DNA of 12,228 nt from the NCBI GenBank assembly GCA_945903615.1, contig CAMDOL010000039.1:1-12228 (forward strand). Direction: 5' to 3'. The DNA comes from Rickettsia typhi (lineage in GTDB: Bacteria; Pseudomonadota; Alphaproteobacteria; Rickettsiales; UBA1997). The notes below the pieces were generated by a model. That model saw only the letters and a list, made by a program, of their open reading frames with translations, made no database searches and had not been told where the DNA came from. The first letter of the stretch is position 1. Each line of letters starts with the position of its first letter. Positions 4,211-12,227 of this stretch are shown piece after piece. A program made the position numbers and the translations under genes.

Positions 4211-7096
4211 ATGCATAAAAAACCACAAAAACCAAAAAAACCAAAAAAGCATATTGTTCACAGGGTCTTTATAACCTTTGTGGGATCAGCTTTATTGTTG
4301 GCTCTTATCTCGATAGTTTATTTTTTAACCCTGATCTCAGTTGAATATAAATCTTTTCCTTTTATTGCCACTCAAATTGAGAAGAGTGTTAATCAGGGTC
4401 TTTCTGGCGGTAGCTCGGTTAAGATTGGGCAGTCATCTGTCAAATTTAGCCAAATTAATATTATCAAAATTAAATTTGATGATATTAGGTTCAGTAGTGG
4501 CGATAAAAAAGAATTGGTGTTGCCAAAAATTGAAGCAGAATTTTCAATTTTAAATTTGGTTTTACTAAAAACTATTCCTTCCAAAGTTAGAATTATCAAC
4601 CCAGAAATTGACATTGATAATACTGCGAGCCAGCCAATAATTGCGTTTAATGGCATTACTGATCAAGAAATGTTGTGGCAACAAAATTCTCTGAGCAGTA
4701 TTTCACGAATATTTTTGTCGTTAAAAGATGGTCAGGTTCCCATCAAAAATTTTTCTATTGTTGATGCAAAAATTAATTTTAAAAATAAAGCGGGTAATCG
4801 CACTATAAATCTAAAAGAATCGCAGATATCAACCTTCTTTGATAACGGTTATTTGCATTTAATTTCTCAAAATAGAATTAGTTTTGATCCTTTATTCCCC
4901 GATTTTCAACTTAATGCTAATTGCCAATTTAAAAAAGTTGAAGGCTTGAGGTGTGACTCTAATTTCAAAAATTTTCTTCCTGCTGACATTGCTTTTATTG
5001 ATCAAAAACTATCGCCCCTCAAACAAATCACTGGCGATTTTGAAGGCAATATCAAATTTGCTGTTGATGGTAACCAGCAACTGTCTTTTGCGTCTTTTGA
5101 TGTCTCTTCTAAATCAGGAAGTTTTGATTATCCGCAATATTTTAGTGATCACATTAGTTTTCAAAATCTGATTGCTTCAGGCAAACTCAATAACACTTTA
5201 AAAACTTTTTCCTTGGACAATTTTAAGTGTAATTTTGGCGATGCTAAATTTGCAATGTCTTTATCGGCAAGCGACTTTCTTGATGTTGATAATCAAAAAA
5301 CCGTGATGCAGTTCAAAATTAATAATGTGCAAACTGATAGCTTGGAAGTGCTTTGGCCGGTATTCTTAAATGAAAATAATGTGAGGGGTTGGGTGATAAA
5401 TCACATTAAAGATGGGGTGATAAAAGATGGTTATGCGACGATGATGTTTGCCAAAAAAAATGGTGTTGATCATTTACAGAAAATTGCATCAGAGTTGGCA
5501 TTTTCTGGATTGACTTTGCAATATGATCCTGCGTTTCCGCCAATATCTAAAATCGAAGGAATTGCATCTTTTAATAAGAGTCAGATGAAAATTGATATTT
5601 CTAAAGGTGAGGTTTTAAAGAGCAAAATTAATTTTGCTAGTGTGACAATTCCTAATTTTGACGCTAATAAAATTATGCTTGAAATTAACGGCAAAGTTTT
5701 TGGTGCCGCTGAAGACTCTTTGAAGCACATTAGATATAAAAGTGATTTTGCCGCAGCACTGGGCGATTATTTTAGTGGTAAGGCAGAAACAACATTGGAA
5801 ATAAAATTGCCCATTATAGACGACTTAAAATTGCAAGATGTTTATATCAAAGTGCTATCCAATATTCAGAATTTTAGTAATGATTACATTGATGGCGATT
5901 CCAATGTGATTATCTCAACAGTTAAGGAATTTGCCAATAATAATTTTATTACCGAAGCTGATTTGACCAAAGCCAACATTCATTTAAAGCGGTTTGGTAT
6001 TTCTAAAGAAAATGGTGTGGCAAGCAAGATTAAAGCCGCCCTATCTTTTGACGGATCGAATATTTTTTATTTAAAAAACTTTGATTGGCGGCAGGCAAAT
6101 CAAAGTTTAAGTGGCAATTTATCCTTACAAACTCAGCCTTTGAAAGTGATAGAAATCAATTTAAAAAATCATAATTTTGCTAATAGCAATTTTTATTTGA
6201 GTTACAAAATTTCTCCTAATTTGCGTTTTGTTAGACTAAAAGGAAAGTCATTAGATTTAAAAAATTTTTTAGCTGATAATGATTCTGATCAAAAATTCTC
6301 TGATTTTGAGCATTATCAAAAAAATGATGTTAAAATTTCTCTGAACGAAATTGGCTTGGTAAATGATCAAAAATTAAAAGATGTTAACATTGATTTAGAT
6401 TGCGACGGCTCTCATTGCAAGTCTGGTTTTATCAAAGCTAAATTAAATGCAAAACAAAATATTGATATTGATATTCAAAGATCAGTCAACAGCAAAAGTT
6501 CTAGCCAAGTTGTAGGATCAATTGGCGATGTTTCAGTGATTGCCAAGGGTTTTAATCTATCTAATCAAATTATTGGTGGTGATGCTAAAATTAGGGCTGA
6601 ACTTGGTGATGAAGGACAATTAAAAGGAGAAGTAAATATTGATTCTGGCTTTACAATTTTAAAAAATGAAGCAGTTGAAAAAATTTATAACAACAATATT
6701 TTTTCTAACCTCAAAGACAAAATTTTGAATAGCAATGAGATTGTGTTTGATAATCTTAAACTAGAATTTGTACTTAAAAATAACATTATCAATATCAATA
6801 CCCTGATCGCCAATAGCTCTATGATGGGATTTACCGCTAAAGGCAAAATTAATTTAAATGAAGATTTTATTTTTCTAAAAGGTTTGATTGTTCCTGGATA
6901 CGCTTTGAATAAATTATTTGGTATTGGACAAGTGCCAATTTTAGGAAAAATTATTGTTGGTGAAGAAGGTGGTGGAATTTTTGCGGTGCGCTATGATTAT
7001 GTAAAAAGCAGAAGTGATAAAAAAGGTGACTTCAGCATCAACCCAGCATCGGCAGTAATTCCTGGTGGCATTCGTAATATATTCGATTTATTCTAA
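4211..7096 (+). CDS. AsmA/YhdP-like envelope protein (inner-membrane anchored, DUF3971-type)
   Basis: This 961-residue protein has a lysine/proline-rich cytoplasmic N-terminus (1-18), one membrane segment at about 19-44 (VFITFVGSALLLALISIVYF), and a long periplasmic part rich in beta-strand-like repeats. It ends in the AsmA_2/YhdP signature: FLKGLIVPGYALNKLFG, VPILGKIIVGEEGGGIFAVR and INPASAVIPGGIRNIFDL. In E. coli YhdP is one of the AsmA-like proteins (with TamB and YdbH) that move phospholipids from inner to outer membrane through a hydrophobic groove. That role is likely but inferred here. At 961 residues it is shorter than E. coli YhdP (about 1,270), as is common in alphaproteobacteria. 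It starts at the first ATG, and no Shine-Dalgarno is visible. Palindromes of family B lie on both sides, the downstream one starting one base after the stop. Confidence 0.87.
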   Translation: MHKKPQKPKKPKKHIVHRVFITFVGSALLLALISIVYFLTLISVEYKSFPFIATQIEKSVNQGLSGGSSVKIGQSSVKFSQINIIKIKFDDIRFSSGDKKELVLPKIEAEFSILNLVLLKTIPSKVRIINPEIDIDNTASQPIIAFNGITDQEMLWQQNSLSSISRIFLSLKDGQVPIKNFSIVDAKINFKNKAGNRTINLKESQISTFFDNGYLHLISQNRISFDPLFPDFQLNANCQFKKVEGLRCDSNFKNFLPADIAFIDQKLSPLKQITGDFEGNIKFAVDGNQQLSFASFDVSSKSGSFDYPQYFSDHISFQNLIASGKLNNTLKTFSLDNFKCNFGDAKFAMSLSASDFLDVDNQKTVMQFKINNVQTDSLEVLWPVFLNENNVRGWVINHIKDGVIKDGYATMMFAKKNGVDHLQKIASELAFSGLTLQYDPAFPPISKIEGIASFNKSQMKIDISKGEVLKSKINFASVTIPNFDANKIMLEINGKVFGAAEDSLKHIRYKSDFAAALGDYFSGKAETTLEIKLPIIDDLKLQDVYIKVLSNIQNFSNDYIDGDSNVIISTVKEFANNNFITEADLTKANIHLKRFGISKENGVASKIKAALSFDGSNIFYLKNFDWRQANQSLSGNLSLQTQPLKVIEINLKNHNFANSNFYLSYKISPNLRFVRLKGKSLDLKNFLADNDSDQKFSDFEHYQKNDVKISLNEIGLVNDQKLKDVNIDLDCDGSHCKSGFIKAKLNAKQNIDIDIQRSVNSKSSSQVVGSIGDVSVIAKGFNLSNQIIGGDAKIRAELGDEGQLKGEVNIDSGFTILKNEAVEKIYNNNIFSNLKDKILNSNEIVFDNLKLEFVLKNNIININTLIANSSMMGFTAKGKINLNEDFIFLKGLIVPGYALNKLFGIGQVPILGKIIVGEEGGGIFAVRYDYVKSRSDKKGDFSINPASAVIPGGIRNIFDLF

Positions 7097-7192
7097 AGGA
7101 ACCTCTGAACAACTAAAAATTGATATTTCTGCCAAAAAAGACCAGAAAGATCAATTTTCCTAAAACATCGTTTTAGTTGTTCAGAGGTTCCT
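7097..7192. repeat. Palindromic repeat B, short copy (96 bp)
   Basis: Perfect 22-bp arms at 7097-7118 and 7171-7192 are identical to those of the long copy. The next inner arms, ATTGATATTTCTG (7119-7131) and CAGAAAGATCAAT (7143-7155), match those of the long copy exactly. The central about 90 bases of the long copy are replaced by CCAAAAAAGAC, so this looks like an internally deleted derivative. The repeat begins one base after the yhdP-like stop codon, so its hairpin may shape the mRNA 3' end. Confidence 0.92.
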
Positions 7193-7202
7193 ATACATTA
7201 GG

Positions 7203-7234
7203 TTTAGCTTTTGCAATTTTTAAAATAAAAATTT
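7203..7234. repeat. Repeat D, copy 1
   Basis: Bases 7203-7234 (core TTTTGCAATTTTTAAAAT) match 12188-12219 at nearly every position; two differences are visible. The block lies between palindrome B and dnaG. It may hold upstream promoter sequence for dnaG, but no good -10 box follows it here. Confidence 0.65.
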
Positions 7235-7288
7235 GCAGCATCGCTTCTTGTGCTACTTTTACCTTGAAGATAAAAAAGATCTTAATTA

Positions 7289-9148
7289 ATGCAATTTTCT
7301 AAAAGCTTTCCAGATGAATTAAGAGCACAGATCGCCACATCAGATGTGGTTGGAAAACGCGTGGCACTTAAGTTAAAAGGCAAAGAACATTCTGGGCTTT
7401 GTCCATTTCATAGCGAAAAATCTCCCTCATTTTCAGTTAGTGATCAAAAAGGTTTTTACCATTGTTTTGGTTGTGGTGCTCATGGTGATATTATCAGCTT
7501 TACGATGCAGATCGAAGGTCTTGGTTTTAAAGATGCCATAATCAAATTAGCCAACGATTATAGCATTCAAATCCCCATAGTTATCAGTGATGAAAAAGAT
7601 CAACAATTTCAAGAAAAAGTTGAGCGCGATTATTTGCTCTTAGAAAGCATTTGTCAGTTTTTTGAAAATAATTTATTTTCTTCCGCAGGCAGTGAAGCCT
7701 TGAAATATCTATATCAAAGAGGCTTAAACAATTCTCACATCAAAAAATTTCGCCTAGGTTTTGCTTCGGATAATTATGAATTATTGTTGCAACATTTAAA
7801 AACAAAAAGCTTTTCGGATGCAGAATTACTAGCCTCAGGAGTTATTGCAAAAAATAATAACGGCAAATTATATGATAAATTTCGTAGCCGAATTATTTTT
7901 CCAATCACAAATTTAAAAGGAAAAGTTATTGCTTTTGGCGGCAGAATTATGGGCGATGGACAGCCTAAATATCTGAACTCATCAGAAACTGAATTATTTA
8001 AAAAAGGTCACAATTTATATAATTTTTCTAATGCCAGAAAAGCAATTTATGATCAAAAATTTGTAGTTGTTGTGGAAGGATATATGGATGCAATTTCGCT
8101 CTCCATTAATGGAATTGAAAATGTTGTTGCTCCGCTTGGAACCGCTCTAACATTGGATCAAATCCAAATTCTTTGTAAAAATACTAACGATATTGTCGTG
8201 TGTTTAGATGGTGATGCCGCCGGTATTGGTGCTATGCGACGCACTATTGATGTGGTGCTTCCGATTATAAATTCAAAAAACCTAATTCGCTTTGCGCTCT
8301 TGCCGGGTGGGGCTGATCCAGATGATTATGTTCGCAAGAATGGGCGTGCGATGATGGAAAATTTTTTGAAAAATGCTAATCATTTATCAAAAGTTTTATT
8401 TGATTTTGAAGTCAAAGATTTAAATCTGGATTTATATCTCAATTCTGGCCAAGGGTTGATATCAGCAGAACAAAAGGCACAACTTGAGGCAAAATTATTT
8501 CAGAAAATAAATTTAATTTCTGATGCAAATTCTAAAAAACATTTTATCCAATATTACAAAAATTTATTATTTGAACTAGGAAAAAGCAAAAATTTTAATA
8601 TTCATAAAAATTTTCAATCCAAAAATTCTACTTCAAAATCAACCACTAATTGTGATTTTAATATTGATAACCAAACTGGTTATAGCCTCGCTATTATTGC
8701 TATAATAGCCAATTTTCCAGAACTTAGAAATTATCAAGATGAGTTTTGTATCTTAAGAAATTTGGAATTTAAAAACCAAGAATTATCCGATATAAAAGAA
8801 CATCTAATTAATTTTCTTGATCAAAATTTTTCAGTAGATTTTTCTGAAATAAAATTAAATTTAGAAAAAATAATTGTTAATGATGTTCTGAGAAAGAAAA
8901 TTTTTTCTATTAAATTTTCGGATCAAAATTTGGATAATACCAAGGAAAAAGTGTGGCACAAATTAAAAATATTTTTGCTCAAATATTTTTATGAAGAAGT
9001 AAGCCAGCAATATAGACAAATACTAGCTTCAAGCCACGATATTGAAACTGATGAAGTTGCAATAAAAGCTGGAATTCAAAAAGAATTATTTGACTATAAA
9101 ACCTTTTTAGAAAAAAAGATTTTGCAGTTAGAAATTGATGTGATGTAA
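7289..9148 (+). CDS. dnaG: DNA primase
   Basis: DnaG makes the RNA primers for DNA replication and works with the DnaB helicase. The 619-residue length is normal. An N-terminal CHC2 zinc ribbon has C38-x2-H41 and C59-x2-C62 in GLCPFHSEKSPSFSV and YHCFGCGAHGD. The catalytic core includes RFRLGFASD-type sequence (KKFRLGFASDN), FRSRIIFPI and FGGRIMGDGQPKYLNS. The TOPRIM domain has E263 in VVEGYMDA, and D307 and D309 in CLDGDAAG. LLPGGADPDDYVRKNG follows. The C-terminal helicase-binding part (about 430-619) is poorly conserved and AT-biased (Lys, Asn, Ile, Phe rich), as expected for this domain. The start agrees with the family N-terminus (FPDELRAQIATSDVVG). It stands just upstream of the H1-like ORF and rpoD, the classic primase-sigma pairing. 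Confidence 0.97.
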   Translation: MQFSKSFPDELRAQIATSDVVGKRVALKLKGKEHSGLCPFHSEKSPSFSVSDQKGFYHCFGCGAHGDIISFTMQIEGLGFKDAIIKLANDYSIQIPIVISDEKDQQFQEKVERDYLLLESICQFFENNLFSSAGSEALKYLYQRGLNNSHIKKFRLGFASDNYELLLQHLKTKSFSDAELLASGVIAKNNNGKLYDKFRSRIIFPITNLKGKVIAFGGRIMGDGQPKYLNSSETELFKKGHNLYNFSNARKAIYDQKFVVVVEGYMDAISLSINGIENVVAPLGTALTLDQIQILCKNTNDIVVCLDGDAAGIGAMRRTIDVVLPIINSKNLIRFALLPGGADPDDYVRKNGRAMMENFLKNANHLSKVLFDFEVKDLNLDLYLNSGQGLISAEQKAQLEAKLFQKINLISDANSKKHFIQYYKNLLFELGKSKNFNIHKNFQSKNSTSKSTTNCDFNIDNQTGYSLAIIAIIANFPELRNYQDEFCILRNLEFKNQELSDIKEHLINFLDQNFSVDFSEIKLNLEKIIVNDVLRKKIFSIKFSDQNLDNTKEKVWHKLKIFLLKYFYEEVSQQYRQILASSHDIETDEVAIKAGIQKELFDYKTFLEKKILQLEIDVM

Positions 9149-9280
9149 AAATAATTTAGTATTTATTAACATTTAGTTTGAAAAATAAAAATAAACTTTT
9201 AAATGTAGGTGTGGTTTTTATTTTACCTTAGTTTTTTATTAGTTTTTTATTTTTTACTTAACAAATTTTTTTAAATACTT
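9149..9280. other. AT-rich gap between dnaG and the H1-like ORF
   Basis: These 132 bases contain long T and A runs and no ORF or strong hairpin. TTGAAA at 9178-9183 is a possible -35 box, but no convincing -10 lies at the right distance (AAATGT at 9201-9206 is poor). A promoter for the H1-like/rpoD unit probably lies here but cannot be placed. Confidence 0.3.
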
Positions 9281-9526
9281 ATGAAAAGTTCAACCAACAA
9301 AGTGGCTAAAAAAGCTCCAGCTAAAAAAGCCGTTGCTAAAAAAGCTCCAGTGAAAAAAGCCGTTGCTAAAAAAGCTCCTGCCAAAAAAGCTGTTGTTAAA
9401 AAAGCTCCAGTGAAAAAAGCCGTTGCTAAAAAAGCTCCAGTGAAAAAAGCTGTTGTTAAAAAAGCTCCAGTGAAAAAAGCTGTTGCCAAAAAAGCTCCAG
9501 CTAAAAAAGTTGCAAAAAAAAAGTAG
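9281..9526 (+). CDS. Histone H1-like lysine/alanine-repeat ORF, possibly the N-terminal part of RpoD
   Basis: The 81 residues start [13 protein letters not shown] and consist almost wholly of a ten-residue repeat, [10 protein letters not shown], with about 40% lysine, no acidic residues and no aromatic residues. Such PAKKA repeats occur in bacterial H1-like nucleoid proteins (Bordetella BpH1, Chlamydia Hc2) and in Pseudomonas AlgP, and bind DNA through charge. The ORF ends in VAKKK, encoded by nine A's and G, then TAG at 9524. In the -1 frame the same kind of sequence continues without a stop into RpoD ([18 protein letters not shown]...). It may therefore be a separate small nucleoid protein, or the first exon-like part of a frameshifted 914-residue sigma factor. 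No Shine-Dalgarno is clear before ATG 9281, only T/A-rich sequence. Confidence 0.7.
   Translation: MKSSTNKVAKKAPAKKAVAKKAPVKKAVAKKAPAKKAVVKKAPVKKAVAKKAPVKKAVVKKAPVKKAVAKKAPAKKVAKKK
9302..9511 (+). repeat. 30-bp tandem repeat, seven units
   Basis: Seven consecutive 30-bp units start at 9302, 9332, 9362, 9392, 9422, 9452 and 9482. Each encodes the ten-residue [14 protein letters not shown] unit. They differ mostly at GCT/GTT/GCC, CCA/CCT and GTG/GCT/GCC positions. Each unit contains two AAAAAAG runs. An in-frame repeat like this can gain or lose units without changing the frame. Confidence 0.93.
9514..9526 (+). promoter_or_regulatory. Candidate slippage / -1 frameshift site: A9 run with in-phase A AAA AAG, then TAG
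   Basis: Nine A's occupy 9514-9522, followed by G and then TAG at 9524-9526. In the H1-like frame the last codons are AAA (9518) and AAG (9521), so A AAA AAG stands in the exact phase of the dnaX-type slippery heptamer. A -1 shift, or one extra A in the mRNA, joins the frame that stays open from 9505 to the rpoD stop. Homopolymer runs of this length can cause transcriptional slippage in AT-rich endosymbionts. They are also prone to sequencing error. Confidence 0.5.
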
Positions 9527-9545
9527 TCGGTTCATTTAATAAAAA

Positions 9546-9588
9546 ATCAGTAGCCAAATCTGCCAAAAAGCCAAATTTAGCTACTGAT
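9546..9588 (+). other. Stem-loop between the H1-like stop and the nominal rpoD start
   Basis: ATCAGTAGCCAAAT (9546-9559) pairs with ATTTAGCTACTGAT (9575-9588), 13 of 14 pairs, with one C-A mismatch and a 15-base loop. It starts 22 bases after the slippery AAG, farther than usual for a frameshift stimulator. No T tract follows, so it is not a standard terminator. It ends just before TTG 9592. Confidence 0.6.
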
Positions 9589-9591
9589 CGG

Positions 9592-12024
9592 TTGAAAAAA
9601 TCAGTAAAAAACCCTTCAAAAGCTTTTCAAAAGGTTGCTATAGCAAAGTCTAGCCAAAAACCAGCTAAAAAATTAATCAAAAAATTGTCTAAAAAACTGG
9701 TTGCCAAGCCAGTTAAAAAGCCTGTTAAAGTAAAAAATCAAGAAAAAAAACTAGTAAAAAAACTAGTAAAAAAACCAAGCAAAGTCCCTTCTAAATCTGC
9801 CGTTCTTTCTTCTAAACCAGCTAAGAAAAATTTAGGAAAATCTGTAAAACAATCAACCAACATAGTTGTTCAAAAATCAATGTCGCAAATTTTAAAATCT
9901 CCTAAAAAGAAAAGTAAATTAAAGCCAATCAATAATAAAAAATTAGTTGGAAAATTTGGTCAAAAGTTTTCTAAAAAGAAATCTCCAGAAAAAGCAGCCG
10001 CAATCATTGATAAACAAATTGCTGCAAAGCCAGCTAAATTATCTGATCAAAAAGAAGTTAAAAAAATTGAACAACAAAAAATTATTGTTCCAGAAAAGAA
10101 AAATGAAGTAGTGGTTAAAAAGCCTCTAACAAGTGCTGCTAAAAAAGCGGTTGATGATACTGGGTTGGCCTTAAAAACATTATTATCACTTGGAAAATCA
10201 CAAGGTTTTTTAACGGTTGAGCAAATCAAAGAACAAATTGGTTCTGATGTTTTGGATAAGAATAAATTGGAAAAGATTCTAAATATCTTTACCGAATTCA
10301 AAATTCAGGTTGTTGAAAAAGAAGATGATATTGAAAAATTATTGGAAGAAGATGTCGCCAAGGATGAAGAGAAAAGTTTGAAGCGTAGTGAAGATTCGGT
10401 CAAAACTTATCTAAAATCGATGAGCAATGTTAAATTGCTGACCAGAGAAGATGAGGTTGAAATTGCAATGCGTATTGAAGGCGGCAGAGCTAAAACTGTG
10501 CGTGCACTTTATCAAAGCCCAATGGTGATGCGCTATTTTATTGATTGGTATGAAGGTTTGTCCAGCGGCGCAATTTTGCTTCGTGATATTATTAGAATTG
10601 ACGAAACTTATAACTCTGAATTAGAAGAGATCATCAAAAATAATGAAGAACAAACTGTAGTTGCCGAAGAAGATATTGTTGCAATTGCTGAAGATTATAA
10701 TGCAATTGATGAAGTTGGTCAGCCAGAAACTGAAACTTTTGAAGATGAAGAACTTGAAGCTTTTGATGAAAGTGTGGTTTCGTTTGTTTCGATGGAGCGA
10801 ATTTTGATGCCAAAAATGTTGGAACTTTTCCAAAAAATTTCAGCGATTTGTCAGAAAATTTTAGATAAAAGCACCAACAAAAATGTGGTTCAAATCAAAG
10901 CTGATAAAGACATCGCCAATTTGAAAAAAGAATTTGAAGCTTTGGCGGGTGAAGTTAGCTTTAATGATAATTTGATTAAAGCTTTAGTGGCGCAGCTTTA
11001 TGATGCTCACAAAAAATTACTAGAAACTGAAGTTTCACTTTTAAAGTTGGCTGAATCTTATCGCATTGATCGTGCTTCTTTTTTAGCTAACTATGTTGGC
11101 ATTGAAGATGGTGAGGAGTGGATTAAAAAAATTGCCAAAATCAAAGATAAATTGTGGCAAGAATTTGCCGCAAAAGAGCAAGAAAAAATTGCACATCTGC
11201 AAGAAAGAATTTTGAAAGTTGCTAAAGTGATGGGATTAACCTTGCCTGAGTTTAAAGAGCTAATCAATATTGTGCGTAGAAGTCAAAATGAAGAAGCAAA
11301 AGCTAAAAAAGAAATGATTGAGGCCAACCTGCGTTTGGTGGTTTCGATTGCAAAAAAATATACTAATCGCGGTTTGCAATTTTTGGATTTGATTCAAGAA
11401 GGCAATATTGGCTTGATGCGTGCGGTTGATAAGTTTGAATATAAGCGTGGTTATAAATTTTCAACCTATGCAACTTGGTGGATCAGACAAGCAATCACTA
11501 GGGCAATTGCTGATCAATCACGCACTATCAGAATTCCAATTCATATGGTAGAAACCATTAACAAAATTGTGAAAACTTCTCGTCAATTAACCCAAGAATT
11601 GGGCAGAAACCCTGACGCACAAGAAATTGCCGATAAATTATTAATGCCGGTTGATAAAGTTAGAAAAGTTTTGAGAACTTCAAAAGATCCGGTTAGTTTG
11701 GAATCACCAGTTTCGGGTGATGATGAGGATAGTATTTTGGGCGATTTTATTGAAGACAAAACTGCCGTTTTGCCAAGTGATGCAACACTTTATTCTAAAC
11801 TCAAAGAGGTTACAACTTCAATGCTTTCATCACTAACTCCAAGAGAAGAAAGAGTGCTTAGAATGCGCTTTGGTATTGGTATGGCGACTGATCACACTTT
11901 GGAAGAAGTTGGTAAGCAATTTTCAGTTACTCGTGAGCGAATTAGGCAAATTGAAGCAAAAGCATTGAGAAAATTACAACATCCAAAAAGATCGAGAACT
12001 TTAAAAACTTTTGTGCAAGATTAG
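9592..12024 (+). CDS. rpoD: RNA polymerase primary sigma factor (sigma-70) with long lysine-rich N-terminal extension
   Basis: From TTG 9592 the ORF encodes 810 residues. Residues 1-185 are a K/S/P/A-rich tail with no counterpart in ordinary sigma-70. Region 1.1 follows ([19 protein letters not shown], from about 193), then region 1.2 ([18 protein letters not shown], from 266) and an acidic non-conserved region (about 340-400). Regions 2.1-2.4 run from [16 protein letters not shown] through [14 protein letters not shown] and [15 protein letters not shown] to RTIRIPIHM (about 578-652). Region 3 follows, then region 4 with [14 protein letters not shown] (749) and the helix-turn-helix [20 protein letters not shown] (from 769). 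The catalytic sigma core is intact. The start is doubtful. TTG 9592 has no ribosome binding site, the first ATG is at 9880, and the frame is open back to 9505, linking by a -1 shift to the H1-like ORF. Confidence 0.93.
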   Translation: MKKSVKNPSKAFQKVAIAKSSQKPAKKLIKKLSKKLVAKPVKKPVKVKNQEKKLVKKLVKKPSKVPSKSAVLSSKPAKKNLGKSVKQSTNIVVQKSMSQILKSPKKKSKLKPINNKKLVGKFGQKFSKKKSPEKAAAIIDKQIAAKPAKLSDQKEVKKIEQQKIIVPEKKNEVVVKKPLTSAAKKAVDDTGLALKTLLSLGKSQGFLTVEQIKEQIGSDVLDKNKLEKILNIFTEFKIQVVEKEDDIEKLLEEDVAKDEEKSLKRSEDSVKTYLKSMSNVKLLTREDEVEIAMRIEGGRAKTVRALYQSPMVMRYFIDWYEGLSSGAILLRDIIRIDETYNSELEEIIKNNEEQTVVAEEDIVAIAEDYNAIDEVGQPETETFEDEELEAFDESVVSFVSMERILMPKMLELFQKISAICQKILDKSTNKNVVQIKADKDIANLKKEFEALAGEVSFNDNLIKALVAQLYDAHKKLLETEVSLLKLAESYRIDRASFLANYVGIEDGEEWIKKIAKIKDKLWQEFAAKEQEKIAHLQERILKVAKVMGLTLPEFKELINIVRRSQNEEAKAKKEMIEANLRLVVSIAKKYTNRGLQFLDLIQEGNIGLMRAVDKFEYKRGYKFSTYATWWIRQAITRAIADQSRTIRIPIHMVETINKIVKTSRQLTQELGRNPDAQEIADKLLMPVDKVRKVLRTSKDPVSLESPVSGDDEDSILGDFIEDKTAVLPSDATLYSKLKEVTTSMLSSLTPREERVLRMRFGIGMATDHTLEEVGKQFSVTRERIRQIEAKALRKLQHPKRSRTLKTFVQD

Positions 12025-12048
12025 TCGCAATATTTATGACTAATGACT

Positions 12049-12070
12049 AATACCAGTTCCAATCTTAAAT
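12049..12070. repeat. Possible second copy of short repeat E
   Basis: AATACCAGTTCCAATC at 12049-12064 and the following bases match the minus strand of 3044-3023 at 18 of 22 positions. Both lie just after the stop of a gene (rpoD here, the ymdB-like gene there). Confidence 0.3.
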
Positions 12071-12091
12071 TCATTATTTAAGCAAATTTTT
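12064..12091 (+). terminator. Weak candidate terminator of rpoD
   Basis: CTTAAAT (12064-12070) pairs with ATTTAAG (12076-12082) across a five-base loop, followed by CAAATTTTTA. The stem is mostly A-T, so it would be weak. It is the only stem plus T-tract after rpoD. Confidence 0.3.
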
Positions 12092-12125
12092 ACCAAAAAG
12101 ATAAAGAATTACGGATTGTTTGACT

Positions 12126-12175
12126 AATGGGTTGATAATATAGTAAGCATCAACCCATTAATAAAACAACCCGAA
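12126..12175. repeat. Repeat C, copy 2, with hairpin
   Basis: Bases 12144-12175 match 4132-4163 exactly. Here the inverted partner is also present. TAATGGGTTGAT (12126-12137) pairs perfectly with ATCAACCCATTA (12149-12160) across an 11-base loop. This looks like the more complete copy. Confidence 0.85.
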
Positions 12176-12187
12176 GAATTATGTGTA

Positions 12188-12219
12188 GTTTGGCTTTTGC
12201 AATTTTTAAAATGAAAATT
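12188..12219. repeat. Repeat D, copy 2
   Basis: This is a near-identical copy of 7203-7234, with the core TTTTGCAATTTTTAAAAT. It lies 12 bases after repeat C, whereas copy 1 lies ten bases after palindrome B. Confidence 0.65.
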
Positions 12220-12227
12220 GGTATAAT
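12197..12227 (+). promoter_or_regulatory. Possible sigma-70 promoter at the window edge
   Basis: TTGCAA at 12197-12202 and a perfect TATAAT at 12222-12227 are separated by 19 bases, longer than the optimal 17. It would drive a gene beyond the window. The -35-like half lies within repeat D. The equivalent place in copy 1, before dnaG, lacks the TATAAT. Confidence 0.35.

Noticed and set aside
7034..7045. AGCATCAACCCA inside the yhdP-like gene, matching part of repeat C
   Set aside because: Only 12 bases match, in a conserved protein motif (INPAS), so chance is the simpler explanation.
9271..9535. Two minus-strand ORFs rich in Phe, Ala, Gly or Trp, Ser across the lysine repeat
   Set aside because: They are antisense translations of the 30-bp repeat, which stays open in several frames because of its regular composition.
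9546..9588. Stem-loop read as a rho-independent terminator for the H1-like ORF
   Set aside because: No T tract follows the stem, and it would cut off transcription before the sigma factor gene, which has no evident promoter of its own after it.
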